A stretch of 64,000 bases of DNA from Streptomyces megasporus (GCF_000718985.1 NZ_JODL01000022.1:1-64000), one strand, 5' to 3'; shown: positions 8,535-18,045, counted from the stretch's first letter. The notes: generated from the letters alone by a model not told the origin. Numbers and translations are program-made.

Positions 8535-9353
8535 ATGGTGATCAGGACATCGACCGCACGGACCGCCGGAGCACTGCTCACCGCGGTGCTGCTCGCCCTC
8601 GCCGCCCTCCTCGTTCCGGCTTCGCCCGCGCGGGCGAAGCCGGAGCCCAAGGCCCCGCCCGAGTTCGTGGCGCTCTCCGACGTGGATCCGACGATCATCC
8701 AGGAGATCCGCTACCACACCGCCCACAACTTCGTCGGCGAGCCCGTCGACGGCTACCGCTCGCCGATGTGTGTGCTCACCCGCGACGCCGCCGAGGCCCT
8801 GCGCCGGGCCCAGTGGAAGCTGCTGTGGCAGGGGTACTCGCTGAAGGTGTACGACTGTTACCGCCCGCAGCGGGCCGTGGACCATTTCGTGGCGTGGGCC
8901 GAGGACCTCGACGACCAGCGGATGAAGGGGGAGTTCTACCCGCGGGTGGACAAGACCCAACTGTTCGAGGACGGGTACATCGCCGCCCGGTCCGGACACA
9001 GCCGGGGCAGCACCGTCGATCTGACGCTGGTGCGGCTGCCCGCGTGGCCGACCCGGCCGTACGTGCCGGGCGAGCCGTTGACGCCGTGTTTCGCTCCTCG
9101 GGAGGAGCGCTTCCCGGACAACTCGGTCGATATGGGGACCGGTTACGACTGCTTCGACACCCTGTCCCACACCCTCGACCCGAGGATCACCGGTGAGCAG
9201 CGGGCCAACCGACTGCTGTTGAAGGAGTCGTTGGAGGAGGTGGGATTCGTCAACTACGCCTCGGAGTGGTGGCACTACAGTCTCGTCTCGGAGCCGTTCC
9301 CCGACACCCACTTCGACTTCCCCGTGCACCGCAGGGCGCTCACCGGCCGCTGA
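8535..9353 (+). CDS. secreted D-alanyl-D-alanine dipeptidase (VanX-type, M15)
   Basis: A zinc peptidase of the VanX/M15D family, expected to cleave D-Ala-D-Ala or related dipeptides. An N-terminal signal peptide (hydrophobic core about residues 11-28, cleavage after ARA near 34) means it is exported, unlike cytoplasmic VanX of resistance operons. Zinc ligands are in SGHSRGSTVD (H155, D162) and SEWWH (H247), with E244 as the catalytic base. GGAGG at 8528-8532 sits only 2 nt before the ATG at 8535 but 5 nt before a GTG at 8538, so the GTG may be used. No vanH or vanA genes are nearby; a peptidoglycan-recycling or remodelling role is more likely than glycopeptide resistance. Confidence 0.9.
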   Translation: MVIRTSTARTAGALLTAVLLALAALLVPASPARAKPEPKAPPEFVALSDVDPTIIQEIRYHTAHNFVGEPVDGYRSPMCVLTRDAAEALRRAQWKLLWQGYSLKVYDCYRPQRAVDHFVAWAEDLDDQRMKGEFYPRVDKTQLFEDGYIAARSGHSRGSTVDLTLVRLPAWPTRPYVPGEPLTPCFAPREERFPDNSVDMGTGYDCFDTLSHTLDPRITGEQRANRLLLKESLEEVGFVNYASEWWHYSLVSEPFPDTHFDFPVHRRALTGR

Positions 9354-9670
9354 CGGCGGTGGGCGCGGGGGCGGGGGCGGGACGGAGCGACGGACGGCGG
9401 TCGGGGCCACCCCCGTGGGTCCCGTACCGCCGTCCGATGGTGGTGACGTCGATCTTGTGGAGGGAGTTCGTGGTGTTGACGCTCTGTCACGTGTTCGCGA
9501 CGTTTCCCGGACCTTTCCCCGACGTGTGCGGGGCGCCTCCGGGGCTTGTCCGTCAGGTCCCGTGTCAGCGGCATGTGCCGAGGCCACACGTCCCGAAATG
9601 CTCGTGAACAGTGCGCGAACAACCCCGCGGCGCGTCCTCCGCGCGCTTCCGTCGGCCGCATGCTGGTGCC

Positions 9671-10864
9671 GTGCACGCCTGGACGCATCACCTCCGCTTC
9701 GCCTACCAGCCGGTCGTCGATCTCACGACCGGCTCCGTGACGGCCATGGAAGTCCTGGCGCGCCCCACGGAGGGTGACGTCGTGGCCGAGGCCCGCCACG
9801 CCCCGGAGGTGGACGCCGAACTCGCCGCGCTGGCCGTGCGGTCGGCCACCCGCCAGGAGGGGCTGCTGCCCCTGCACGTCAACGTCTTCGCCACCACCCT
9901 CGCCGCCCTCCGGGACCTGCCCGCGCTGCGCCGGGCGGTGCGCGACGCGGGCCGCCGCTCCTGGGAGGTGACGCTGGACGTCACCCTGCCCTCGGCGCCG
10001 TCCGAGCGGGTGCCGGGCGCGGCGCTGGTCCCGGCCGTCCACGCGTTGCGCGAGGCCGGGTTCCGGATCTGCCTGGACGGGGTCGGCGCCGGCGAGCTGT
10101 CGATGCGGCTGCTCGCCGACCTCTCCCCCGACCTGCTCAAGGTGGACGCGGCGGTGGTCGCGGGGCTGCCGCACCGGTCCGCGTACCGCGCGGCGATCGC
10201 CGGACTGCGGCGGTTCTGCGACGGCGTCGGCGCGCTGCTGGCGGTCGAGGGCGTGGAGACCGAACTGCAGTACGCGGCGGCGCGGGCGGCCGGGGCGCAC
10301 CTGGCCCAGGGGCACCTGTTCGCCCCGCCCGCGCGCCGGCCCGTCACCGAGGTCCACCTGCCCCTGTGCCCGCCCGCCGCCCCGCCGGCCGGGAGCGGCA
10401 CGGGAGGGCCGTCCGTCGCCGACTTCCTGCACCCCGCGGCGATGCTGCCGCTGTCGGCCTCCGCCTCCCAGGTGCGGGCGCTGCTCACCGGCTCGCCGGA
10501 GGTGAGCGGGGTGCTGCTGGTGGATCCGGACGGGGTGCCGGTGCGCGCGGTGGACCGGGACCGCTTCCTGCTGGCGATGTCGGGCCGGTACGGCCACGCG
10601 CTGTACGCCGACCGGCCCGCGCTCCGTCTCGCGGACCGGCCGCGCACGGTCCGGGTGGGAGCCACCGTCTGGGACGTGCTCGACGTGGTCGCCGCCGACG
10701 ACCGCGACCGTACGGCGGACGACGTGGCGGTCGTGGACGACGCGGGCCGGTGCGTGGGCGTGGTGCGGTTGGCCGAGGTGGTCCGGGCACTGGCCGACAG
10801 CCGGTTGGAGGACGCCTCCGGGCTGAATCCGCTCACCCGCACGCCGCGTCCGCCGGTGGGCTGA
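9671..10864 (+). CDS. degenerate EAL domain protein with C-terminal CBS-like pair
   Basis: The N-terminal half (about residues 5-225) is a cyclic-di-GMP phosphodiesterase (EAL) fold, with EVLAR for the EAL signature, HVNVF, LLKVD and VEGVET motifs. Two metal-binding sites are lost: DDFGTG reads DGVGAG, and the E-I-T-E strand reads D-V-T-L. It is therefore probably a non-catalytic c-di-GMP sensor or scaffold. The C-terminal half (from about 260) resembles a paired CBS-type ligand-binding module. There is no GGDEF domain and no membrane segment. The GTG at 9671 is preferred because codons between 9611 and 9670 lack the strong G/C third-position bias. Confidence 0.75.
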   Translation: MHAWTHHLRFAYQPVVDLTTGSVTAMEVLARPTEGDVVAEARHAPEVDAELAALAVRSATRQEGLLPLHVNVFATTLAALRDLPALRRAVRDAGRRSWEVTLDVTLPSAPSERVPGAALVPAVHALREAGFRICLDGVGAGELSMRLLADLSPDLLKVDAAVVAGLPHRSAYRAAIAGLRRFCDGVGALLAVEGVETELQYAAARAAGAHLAQGHLFAPPARRPVTEVHLPLCPPAAPPAGSGTGGPSVADFLHPAAMLPLSASASQVRALLTGSPEVSGVLLVDPDGVPVRAVDRDRFLLAMSGRYGHALYADRPALRLADRPRTVRVGATVWDVLDVVAADDRDRTADDVAVVDDAGRCVGVVRLAEVVRALADSRLEDASGLNPLTRTPRPPVG

Positions 10865-11029
10865 TCCGCCCGGCCGGCCGCTCCGTCTGACCGGCCCGGG
10901 CGGTGCGCGGCCCTTGTCGAGCCCCCGGTGGACCGGACCGGTTCGCCGCGCCGCCCGCCTCGACGCTTCCCGTTGTCCGGGGGAACACGTCCGCTTGTCG
11001 GCGGCTTCCATGCGGCATGGATCCACAAC

Positions 11030-11053
11030 CTCGCGTTCCGACTCGCGTTCCGA
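11030..11053 (+). repeat. 12-bp perfect tandem repeat upstream of glpK
   Basis: CTCGCGTTCCGA occurs twice in a row, ending about 52 bp before the glpK start. A second short direct repeat (ACGACGGG) follows near 11061. The position suits an operator or promoter-proximal element for glycerol control. Confidence 0.45.
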
Positions 11054-11105
11054 GTGGAGAACGACGGGAACGACGGGTACCGAGGAGAAGGCCGGAGGGA
11101 TTCCC

Positions 11106-12623
11106 ATGACCGACACCACACCCACGTACGTCGCCGCGATCGACCAGGGCACCACGTCGAGTCGCTGCATCATCTTCGACCGCGACGGCGCGATCGTCGC
11201 CGTCGACCAACGCGAGCACAAGCAGATCTTCCCCAAGCCCGGCTGGGTGGAGCACGACGCGACCGAGATCTGGTCCAAGGTCCAGGCCGTGGTCGCGGGC
11301 GCGCTCGCCAAGGCTGGGCTGCGTGCCAGGGACCTCGGCGCGATGGGCATCACCAACCAGCGCGAGACGACCGTGCTGTGGGACCGGTCCACCGGCAGGC
11401 CGGTCCACAACGCCATCGTCTGGCAGGACACCCGCACCGCCGCGCTCTGCCGGGAGCTGGGCGGCGAGGAGGGACAGGACCGGTTCCGGGACCGGACCGG
11501 GCTGCCGCTGGCCAGCTACTTCTCCGGCCCGAAGGCCGCCTGGCTGCTGGAGCACGTGCCGGGGCTGCGCAAGCGCGCCGAGGCCGGCGAGATCGCCTTC
11601 GGCACGATGGACTCCTGGCTGATCTGGAACCTCACCGGCGGCACGGACGGCGGCGTGCACGTCACCGACGTCACCAACGCCTCCCGCACCATGCTGATGA
11701 ACCTGGAGACCCTCCAGTGGGACTCCTCCATCCTCGACGCCATGGGCGTCCCCCAGGCGATGCTGCCGGAGATCCGCTCCTCGGCCGAGGTGTACGGCAA
11801 CACCTCGGTGGGGATGTCCACCGGGGTCCCGGTGGCCTCGGCGCTCGGCGACCAGCAGGCGGCCATCTTCGGTCAGACCTGCTACGACGTCGGCGACGCC
11901 AAGAACACCTACGGCACCGGATCGTTCCTGCTGCTGAACACCGGCCACCGTCCGGTGACCTCCAAGAGCGGCCTGGTGACCACGGTGGGCTACCAGCTCG
12001 GCGGCGAGCGGCCCGTCTACTGCCTGGAGGGCTCGATCGCCATCACCGGCGCCCTGGTGCAGTGGTTCCGGGACCAGCTCGGGATCATCCGGGAGGCCGC
12101 CGAGATCGAGCCCCTGGCGGCGAGTGTGGAGGACAACGGCGGCGCGTACATCGTCCCGGCCTTCTCCGGTCTGTTCGCCCCGTACTGGCGCTCCGACGCG
12201 CGGGGCGTGATCACCGGTCTGACCCGCTACGTGACCAAGGCGCACCTGGCACGGGCCGTGCTGGAGGCGACGAGCTGGCAGACGCGCGAGGTCGTGGACG
12301 CGATGTACCAGGACTCCGGCGTGGAGATCACCAGCCTCAAGGTGGACGGCGGCATGACCGCCAACAGCCTGCTGATGCAGCACCAGGCGGACGTGCTCGG
12401 GGTGCCGGTGATCCGGCCGGTGATCTCCGAGACCACCTGCCTGGGGGCGGCCTACGCGGCCGGCCTGGCCACGGGGGTCTGGTCCGACCTGGACGAGCTC
12501 CGGGCGCACTGGCGGAAGGACGCCGAGTGGACTCCGCGGATGGACACCGAGACGCGGGAGCGGGAGCACCGCAACTGGCGCAAGGCCGTGGAGCGCAGCT
12601 TCGGCTGGGAGGAGGGCGACTGA
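11106..12623 (+). CDS. glpK: glycerol kinase
   Basis: Phosphorylates glycerol to sn-glycerol 3-phosphate in the cytoplasm. It has 505 residues, the FGGY-kinase length. The N-terminal nucleotide-binding motif is [11 protein letters not shown], followed by the family segments [10 protein letters not shown] and [12 protein letters not shown], with [13 protein letters not shown] in the second ATPase domain. GGAGGG at 11094-11099 sets the ATG at 11106. The facilitator (glpF) and dehydrogenase (glpD) genes, often cotranscribed in Streptomyces, are not adjacent. The gene stands alone between the EAL gene and a terminator hairpin. Confidence 0.96.
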   Translation: MTDTTPTYVAAIDQGTTSSRCIIFDRDGAIVAVDQREHKQIFPKPGWVEHDATEIWSKVQAVVAGALAKAGLRARDLGAMGITNQRETTVLWDRSTGRPVHNAIVWQDTRTAALCRELGGEEGQDRFRDRTGLPLASYFSGPKAAWLLEHVPGLRKRAEAGEIAFGTMDSWLIWNLTGGTDGGVHVTDVTNASRTMLMNLETLQWDSSILDAMGVPQAMLPEIRSSAEVYGNTSVGMSTGVPVASALGDQQAAIFGQTCYDVGDAKNTYGTGSFLLLNTGHRPVTSKSGLVTTVGYQLGGERPVYCLEGSIAITGALVQWFRDQLGIIREAAEIEPLAASVEDNGGAYIVPAFSGLFAPYWRSDARGVITGLTRYVTKAHLARAVLEATSWQTREVVDAMYQDSGVEITSLKVDGGMTANSLLMQHQADVLGVPVIRPVISETTCLGAAYAAGLATGVWSDLDELRAHWRKDAEWTPRMDTETREREHRNWRKAVERSFGWEEGD

Positions 12624-12643
12624 CCCGGTCGTCCCCCAGTGGC

Positions 12644-12681
12644 CCGCGGCCCGTCCCGACCCGTGTCGGGGCGGGTCGCGG
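12644..12681. terminator. hairpin between convergent glpK and cvnD
   Basis: Positions 12644-12660 pair with 12665-12681 (17 bp, two G-T wobbles) around a CCGT loop. It sits just after the glpK stop and before the stop of the oppositely oriented cvnD, so it can serve both. Confidence 0.65.
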
Positions 12682-12737
12682 CCCGTGTCCGTACGTCCCC
12701 GGTCGACGTTCCGGCCGGTCGCTCCGACCGGCGGCTC

Positions 12738-13361
12738 TCAGGCGAGGGCGTCGCGGCGGCGGGCCGCTCCGACGAGCAGCGCGTGCTCGACGACCGAGAG
12801 CAGCACCCGGCGCACGGAGTCCCGTTCGCGCGCGTCGCAGCGGAGCACGGGAACCCCCCGACCCAGGTCCAGCGCGGCGCGCACCTCCTCCGTCGGGCCG
12901 TGGTCGGCGCCGCCGAAGCGGTTGGCGGCCACGACGTAGGGGACGGCGTGCCGTTCGAAGTGGCCGATGGCCCCGGTGTGGTCCTCCGGGCGGCGGGGGT
13001 CGACGAGGAGCACCGCTCCCAGCGCGCCCCGCACCAGTTCGTCCCACAGGGACCGGGAGCGGGCTCCGACCGGTGTGCCCAGGAGGCAGAGCGTCAGCGT
13101 CTCGCTCAGGGTGATGCGGCCGAAGTCCACGACGACGGTGGCGGCCCTCCCGCCGGCCTCCCTTCCCCGCCTTCTCTCCGGGCCGTCGAGCGGGCGGCCG
13201 GTCTCGGTCAGGACCTCCTCGGTGCGCAGCGGCCCGATCTCGCTGACCGAGCCGACCAGGGTGGTCTTGCCGACCCCGAGGTCGCCCGCCACCAGCACCT
13301 TGAGCGTCACCGGTTCGGAGGCCGCGTCTCCCCGGTAGGGGCCAGGGGCCACGAAGACCAT
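12738..13361 (-). CDS. cvnD: conservon small GTPase (CvnD)
   Basis: A Ras-like GTP-binding protein of the Streptomyces conservon type, thought to act at the membrane with a sensor kinase-like CvnA, a roadblock protein CvnB and a DUF742 protein CvnC. It has 207 residues. The P-loop is GDLGVGKTTL near residue 27, and a VVDFGRI switch-II-like strand follows. Unlike ordinary conservons it is not directly downstream of cvnC: a 960-bp gene on the other strand lies between them. The start is the ATG at 13361. Confidence 0.82.
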   Translation of the reverse strand: MVFVAPGPYRGDAASEPVTLKVLVAGDLGVGKTTLVGSVSEIGPLRTEEVLTETGRPLDGPERRRGREAGGRAATVVVDFGRITLSETLTLCLLGTPVGARSRSLWDELVRGALGAVLLVDPRRPEDHTGAIGHFERHAVPYVVAANRFGGADHGPTEEVRAALDLGRGVPVLRCDARERDSVRRVLLSVVEHALLVGAARRRDALA

Positions 13362-13530
13362 CGATCTCTTCCTCCGCTTCCGCAGTGCCGCTCGTCGGGG
13401 CAAGCGATCGTTCCGCAAAGGACGCGTCCACGACAAGCATGCCGCGCCCTCGCGTGGCGTTTCGCACTTCTGCCGCTCCTGCCACTCCGGCAGGTCGTTT
13501 ACGTCCGGCGCCGTTCGGAAACGCAGAAGT

Positions 13531-14490
13531 ATGCCTTTTAATCGGAACATTCGTGGTGTTCTCTCGGCCGTTCGCTCGGCGCTTCCGGACCCCGACCGCC
13601 CCGGGCGGGTGCTGACGGCCGTGGAGCGGTTGGAGAGCGCCTCGCGCCTCGACGGCGCGCTGGGGCCGCTGCGGCGCGCCGTGCACGCGCTTCCCCTGGG
13701 CGGGGCCCGCGACGCCCTGCACGGCCGCTGGCTGGGCCACCCCGCCCATCCGATGATGGTGCAGCTCCCCATCGGATCCTGGATGTCCGCCGCCGTCCTG
13801 GATCTGCTGCCCGGGCAGCGCCGCGGCGCCGACACCCTGCTGGCCCTGGGCCTGGCGACGGCCGCCCCGGCCGCCCTGGCGGGCTGGGTGGACTGGGCCG
13901 ACATGCGCAAGCCGCAGATGCGGGTGGGGCTGGTGCACGCGGCGGCGAACATCACGGCCGTGGGCCTGTACACGGCCTCGCTGACCGCCCGACTGCGCGG
14001 CCGGCGCGGGCTGGGACGCGCCCTGGGGTTCGCCGGGTTGACCGTGGTGAGCGCGGGGGGCGCCCTGGGCGGCCACCTGGCCTACCGCCAGGCCGCCGGC
14101 GCCAACCACGCCGAGCAGGTCCCGGCCGTGGTGGACCCCGGCTGGCACGCGATCGGCGACATCGCGGACCTGCCGGTGGGCGAACCGGTGCGACGGTACG
14201 TGGGCGAGACCCCGCTGCTCGTCGTCCGCGAGGCCGACGGGACGGTGCGCGCGCTGGCCGACCGGTGCAGCCACATGGCCGGCCCGCTGTCCCGGGGGAA
14301 GATCGTCGACGGTTGCGTACGGTGCCCGTGGCACGGGAGCGTCTTCCGCCTCTCGGACGGCTGGAACGTGGGCGGCCCCGCGACCTCGCCCCAGCCGGTC
14401 TTCGAGACCCGGCTGGTGAACGGCCTGGTGGAGGCGCGTCTGGTCCGCGAGCCGGACCGGGCGCACCGCCCCGTGCCCAGGTCCGCGTGA
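13531..14490 (+). CDS. Rieske [2Fe-2S] protein with DUF2231 membrane domain
   Basis: A 319-residue protein. The N-terminal half contains hydrophobic segments of the DUF2231 type (about residues 75-185, starting near HPAHPMMVQLPIG). The C-terminal half is a Rieske iron-sulfur domain with the two cluster-binding boxes CSHMAGPL (Cys-x-His) and CPWHGS (Cys-x-x-His). This architecture suggests a membrane-tethered electron carrier; the partner is unknown. It is divergent from cvnD and its 3' end faces cvnC, so it interrupts the conservon. The DNA around its ATG (13520-13545) is unusually A/T-rich, fitting a promoter or leader. Confidence 0.88.
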   Translation: MPFNRNIRGVLSAVRSALPDPDRPGRVLTAVERLESASRLDGALGPLRRAVHALPLGGARDALHGRWLGHPAHPMMVQLPIGSWMSAAVLDLLPGQRRGADTLLALGLATAAPAALAGWVDWADMRKPQMRVGLVHAAANITAVGLYTASLTARLRGRRGLGRALGFAGLTVVSAGGALGGHLAYRQAAGANHAEQVPAVVDPGWHAIGDIADLPVGEPVRRYVGETPLLVVREADGTVRALADRCSHMAGPLSRGKIVDGCVRCPWHGSVFRLSDGWNVGGPATSPQPVFETRLVNGLVEARLVREPDRAHRPVPRSA

Positions 14491-14513
14491 GCCGGCGCGG
14501 GCCGGGAGGAGGC

Positions 14514-14918
14514 TCACAGTGCCCGCAGGCCGTTGATCACGTCGCGCAGGAGGCCCTCGTCGGGCAACTCGGCCGGGGGCACGGGACGGGTGACGCGCAC
14601 CAGTCCGGCCGCCACGAGGTCCCCGACGAGGACCCGGACCACGCCCACCGGCAGATCCAGTCCGGCCGCCAGTTCGGCGACCGGCTGGGGAGTCCGCCGG
14701 CACCGGAGGGCGATGTCGAGGTGTTCCGGACCGAGGGTGCCGGGGAGTCCGGCGTCCACGGGGTCCCCGGGCCGGTCCGGATCGACCGCGTCCGGTACGG
14801 CGATCACCAGCGCGACCAGGTCGATGCGGTCCCCGCGGGCGGTGTGGGTGCGACCGCGCGTCATGGCGTACGGCCGCACCACCGGCCCGGCCGCGTCGTC
14901 GAACCACCGATCCGTCAT
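14514..14918 (-). CDS. cvnC: conservon DUF742 protein (CvnC)
   Basis: A 134-residue DUF742 protein. It has the family opening (WFDDAAGPVVRPYAMTRGRT) and a C-terminal winged-helix-like half. In conservons this protein couples the sensor kinase CvnA and the GTPase CvnD. The ATG at 14918 lies 16 bp after the stop of the preceding 47-codon ORF, with a GGGG-rich ribosome site inside the gap. It ends 23 bp from the end of the Rieske gene on the other strand. Confidence 0.85.
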   Translation of the reverse strand: MTDRWFDDAAGPVVRPYAMTRGRTHTARGDRIDLVALVIAVPDAVDPDRPGDPVDAGLPGTLGPEHLDIALRCRRTPQPVAELAAGLDLPVGVVRVLVGDLVAAGLVRVTRPVPPAELPDEGLLRDVINGLRAL

Positions 14919-14934
14919 GGCGGAGCGCCGCCCC

Positions 14935-15078
14935 TCAGCCGGAAGCGCCGTACCGGCGCGCGTCGCCCGGACGGGCTCCGGTCCGCGGGTCGCCGCCTCC
15001 GGGTGACGGCCGGCCCGGTTCACCCGCTCCGCGGGCGGTGTCGCCTTCCGCGTTCGGCCGTGCGGTCGGTGTGGTCAT
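14935..15078 (-). CDS. 47-codon ORF in the position of the missing roadblock gene cvnB
   Basis: The ORF begins at an ATG (15078) with a strong GGGGAGGAG ribosome site. It overlaps the end of cvnA by 59 nt and stops just ahead of cvnC. This is exactly where the roadblock/LC7 gene cvnB lies in other conservons, but the 47-residue product is Gly/Pro/Arg-rich and has no roadblock fold. It may be a remnant after an internal deletion of cvnB, or a chance ORF kept for translational coupling. Confidence 0.45.
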   Translation of the reverse strand: MTTPTARPNAEGDTARGAGEPGRPSPGGGDPRTGARPGDARRYGASG

Positions 15079-17395
15079 AGGCCGCTCCTCCCCGGTCGGT
15101 GGTGTCCGATGCGGTGCCGTCCGTGTTCCTCCCGGCCGCCGGGAGGTCCGTGTCCTGCCCTCGTCCGCGCCGCAGACCGCGCTGGAGCGAGGCCATCCGG
15201 TTCCGTGCCTCGTCGGCGTCCCGGCCCCGCTCCCGGGCATGCTCCGGGCCGTCCGGGTCGGCCGGACGTTCGTGGTCGAGGCGTCCGGTGCGCGCGCCGA
15301 GGGGTTCCCCGACGCCGGCGTGCGTCCTCCGTTCGGGCCCGGCGGACGCTCCCGGTCCGGCGGGGACGTTCCGGACCGTCCCCAGGGCCGGACGCGGTTC
15401 ACGCCGCGGCAGCCCCGCGGCGGTCCGGGCGCTCCCCTCGACGGAGCGGCCTCCCGCGCTCCCGGCGCCCTCGACTCCCGCGGCGCCCTCGGTGTCCCCG
15501 GAGTTCTCGCTGAGCAGCGCCGAGGGGACGAGCACGACGGCCGTGGTGCCGCCGTACGGGGAGGGTTGCAGGGTGACGCGGACGCCTTGGCGCCGACCGA
15601 GCCGGGAGACGACGAACAGGCCGAGCCGGTCGGTGTCGGAGAGCCGGAAGTCGGGGGTCTCGGCGAGCCGGAGGTTGGCCTCCAGCAGCGCCTCGGGGGC
15701 CATGCCCAGGCCCCGGTCGTGGATCTCCAGGGCGAATCCGCTGGGGACCCGCTCGCCGGTCACCTGGACGGTGGTGTGCGGCGGGGAGAAGACGGTGGCG
15801 TTCTCCAGGAGTTCGGCGATGAGGTGGGTGAGGTCGGCGATGGCGGCGCCGTCGACCGCGAGCGGGGGCAGGCGTCGCACCTCGATGCGCTCGTAGTCCT
15901 CCACCTCGGAGACCGCCGCGCGGACGACGTCCATCAGGGGGATGGGTTTGCGCCACTGTCGGGAGGGGGTGGCTCCGGAGAGGATCACCAGCCCCTCGGC
16001 GTGGCGCCGCATGCGGGTGGTGAGGTGGTCGAGCCGGAAGAGGTCGGCCAGCTCCTCGGGGTCCTCGGTGCGCCGCTCCATGGCGTCCAACAGGGTGAGT
16101 TGACGGTGCAGCAACACCTGGCTGCGGCGGGCGAGGTTGACGAAGACCTCGGAGACGCCCCGGCGCATCTCCGCCTGTCGGACGGCCGCCTCGACCGCGG
16201 CCCGCTGGAGGGTGTCGAGGGCCTGTCCGACCTGCCCCATCTCGTCGCGCCCGTGCTCCAGGCGCGGCACCTCGGTCTCGACGTCGATCTGCTCGCCCGC
16301 CGCGAGCCGCCCCATGACGGCGGGCAGCCGCACGCTCGCGGCCTCGTGCGCCTTTCTCCGCAGGGCGCCCAGATCGCGGACGAGGCCGCGGCCGATGCGG
16401 AAGGAGACGGCCACGGAGACCAGGACGGCCACGAAGCCCAGGATGCCGGCGATCCCGGCGCGCAGCAGCACCGCGTCGGCCGCCGGCTCGACGCGCTCCC
16501 GGTGGCGGGCGTTCGTCTCCTCGTCCAGGCGCCGCAGCTCGTCCAGGGCGCCGCCGGCGGTCGTCCGCCAGCGGTCGGCGTTGAACGCCTCGACCGCGCC
16601 CCGGGCGCCGGCTTCGATGATCCGGTCCTCCGCGGCGCGCAGGGCCCGGCCCTCGGTGCCGGACCAGAACTCCTCGTATCCGTCGCGGTCCTCGGCCGGC
16701 AGCATCGCCAGGTGGGTGCGGTAGGTGAGTTCGCGTTCGGCCACCCGGTCGGAGAAGTCCCGCAGTTCCTCCTCGGTCATCCGTCCGGCGGTGAACGCGG
16801 CGGCCATCAGCGCGTCCTGGCGGGAGAGGTACTCGCGGGCGCGGGCGAGGCCGGCGAGGGCGCGGCCCTCGGTGTCGAGGCGGACGTCGTCCAGGCCGCG
16901 CAGCCCGGCGAGGAAGGAGTGGCAGGGGTCGACGACGGCGTTGTACGCGTCGTGGGCGTCCCGGCGTTCGATGGTGTTCTCGTCGGTGCGGTCCCGTACT
17001 CTCCCCAACCGGTCGAGCGCGTCGAGGAGTTGGTCCAGTCGGGCGCGGGAGGCGGGGTCCAGGTCCTCGCGGACGTGTCCGTCCGCGGCGCGGGTCCGCA
17101 GGGTCGCCACCGCCCTGTCGGTGGCGCGTCGGCCGTCGCGCAGGGCGGTCAGGGAGTCGGAGCGGCGCGGATCGGCGAGGTGGACGAGGGCGTGGCGGCG
17201 TTCCTCCTGAAGGGCCCGGACGGTCTCCCGGACCGGATCCCCGAGTTCTCCCATGACGGCGGCGACGTCGAGCAGCCGGATCGCCTCACGGCTGGTGATC
17301 ACGGTGGCGAACGCCCAGATCGAGGTGAGCGCCACCAGGGGGACCAGCAGTAACGCCGCGATCTTCCGGCGGATCGACTTGCCGCGAAAGCGCAT
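15020..17395 (-). CDS. cvnA: conservon sensor histidine kinase-like protein with NIT domain (CvnA)
   Basis: A membrane sensor of 791 residues. A first transmembrane helix (about 14-33) is followed by a roughly 300-residue extracellular helical region of the nitrate/nitrite-sensing (NIT) type, then a second helix (about 345-370) and a HAMP-like linker. A DHp-like segment (RLDHLTTRMRRHAEGL) and a HATPase domain (ELLENATVFSPP, DRGLGM) follow. The last 150 residues are low-complexity and end with the MASLQRG-x-RRGR tail seen in this family. The ATG at 17395 has GGGGGAGG close upstream. It heads the cvnA-orf47-cvnC operon. Confidence 0.85.
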   Translation of the reverse strand: MRFRGKSIRRKIAALLLVPLVALTSIWAFATVITSREAIRLLDVAAVMGELGDPVRETVRALQEERRHALVHLADPRRSDSLTALRDGRRATDRAVATLRTRAADGHVREDLDPASRARLDQLLDALDRLGRVRDRTDENTIERRDAHDAYNAVVDPCHSFLAGLRGLDDVRLDTEGRALAGLARAREYLSRQDALMAAAFTAGRMTEEELRDFSDRVAERELTYRTHLAMLPAEDRDGYEEFWSGTEGRALRAAEDRIIEAGARGAVEAFNADRWRTTAGGALDELRRLDEETNARHRERVEPAADAVLLRAGIAGILGFVAVLVSVAVSFRIGRGLVRDLGALRRKAHEAASVRLPAVMGRLAAGEQIDVETEVPRLEHGRDEMGQVGQALDTLQRAAVEAAVRQAEMRRGVSEVFVNLARRSQVLLHRQLTLLDAMERRTEDPEELADLFRLDHLTTRMRRHAEGLVILSGATPSRQWRKPIPLMDVVRAAVSEVEDYERIEVRRLPPLAVDGAAIADLTHLIAELLENATVFSPPHTTVQVTGERVPSGFALEIHDRGLGMAPEALLEANLRLAETPDFRLSDTDRLGLFVVSRLGRRQGVRVTLQPSPYGGTTAVVLVPSALLSENSGDTEGAAGVEGAGSAGGRSVEGSARTAAGLPRREPRPALGTVRNVPAGPGASAGPERRTHAGVGEPLGARTGRLDHERPADPDGPEHARERGRDADEARNRMASLQRGLRRGRGQDTDLPAAGRNTDGTASDTTDRGGAAYDHTDRTAERGRRHRPRSG

Positions 17396-17610
17396 GACCT
17401 CCCCCACGTCCACCCCGTAGCCCAGGTACCCGGGTTTCCCCGGCAAACGGCGCGAGCCTACTACCGACGCGCCGCGACTCGTAGACACGTCCGAGCCAAC
17501 GAGGGCCCGTCCTTGGGCCGAACCGCCCGGTTGTGCCGCCATGCTGGGATACACCGGGTACCGGAGGGTGCGCCGGACGACGCGGACACGACGCGGTGCG
17601 GGGAGACCAC

Positions 17611-18045
17611 ATGGGGCTGAACAGGGCCGATTGGGGACCGGGCGGATTCGACCAGTTCCGCTGCGACGGAGGTGAGGACACGGTGTACGAGGAGGGTGGA
17701 GATTCCATGGACACCGTGTCGCGACTTCCCGATCCGGTGCGGGCGGCGGCCGTCCGCGCGGTCGTCCTCGTGGCGGTGACGCTGGTGCTGGTGATGATCG
17801 CCGTGCTGTGCTCCCTCGCCATGGTGTGGCTCGCCCTCCCGATGGTGCTGGCCGCGGTGGCGAGCACGGTGGTCACCACCTGGGGGGTGCTGGACGTGTG
17901 GGTCACCAGACAGATGTGGGTCCAGCGCAACGGGGTGGTCTCCACCCCCGGCAGCGTGGCGCGTGAGCGCGGCCCGTTCCGCCGCGGACGGCGGACCTCC
18001 TCGTCCGGGGAGGCCGGTGGTCGGGCGGCGCGGGGCGCGTCCTGA
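17611..18045 (+). CDS. small membrane protein of unknown function
   Basis: A 144-residue product with two adjacent hydrophobic helices (about residues 48-70 and 74-98 from this start) and a basic, Ser/Arg-rich C-terminal tail predicted to be cytoplasmic. No family was recognised. GGGGAG before 17611 supports this ATG. A second ATG at 17707, also with a ribosome site and stronger codon bias after it, would give 112 residues keeping both helices. It is divergent from cvnA and convergent with the SMC-like gene. Confidence 0.6.
   Translation: MGLNRADWGPGGFDQFRCDGGEDTVYEEGGDSMDTVSRLPDPVRAAAVRAVVLVAVTLVLVMIAVLCSLAMVWLALPMVLAAVASTVVTTWGVLDVWVTRQMWVQRNGVVSTPGSVARERGPFRRGRRTSSSGEAGGRAARGAS

Noticed and set aside
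8535..9353. Vancomycin resistance locus
   Set aside because: The VanX-type enzyme has a secretion signal and there are no vanH, vanA, vanR or vanS genes nearby.
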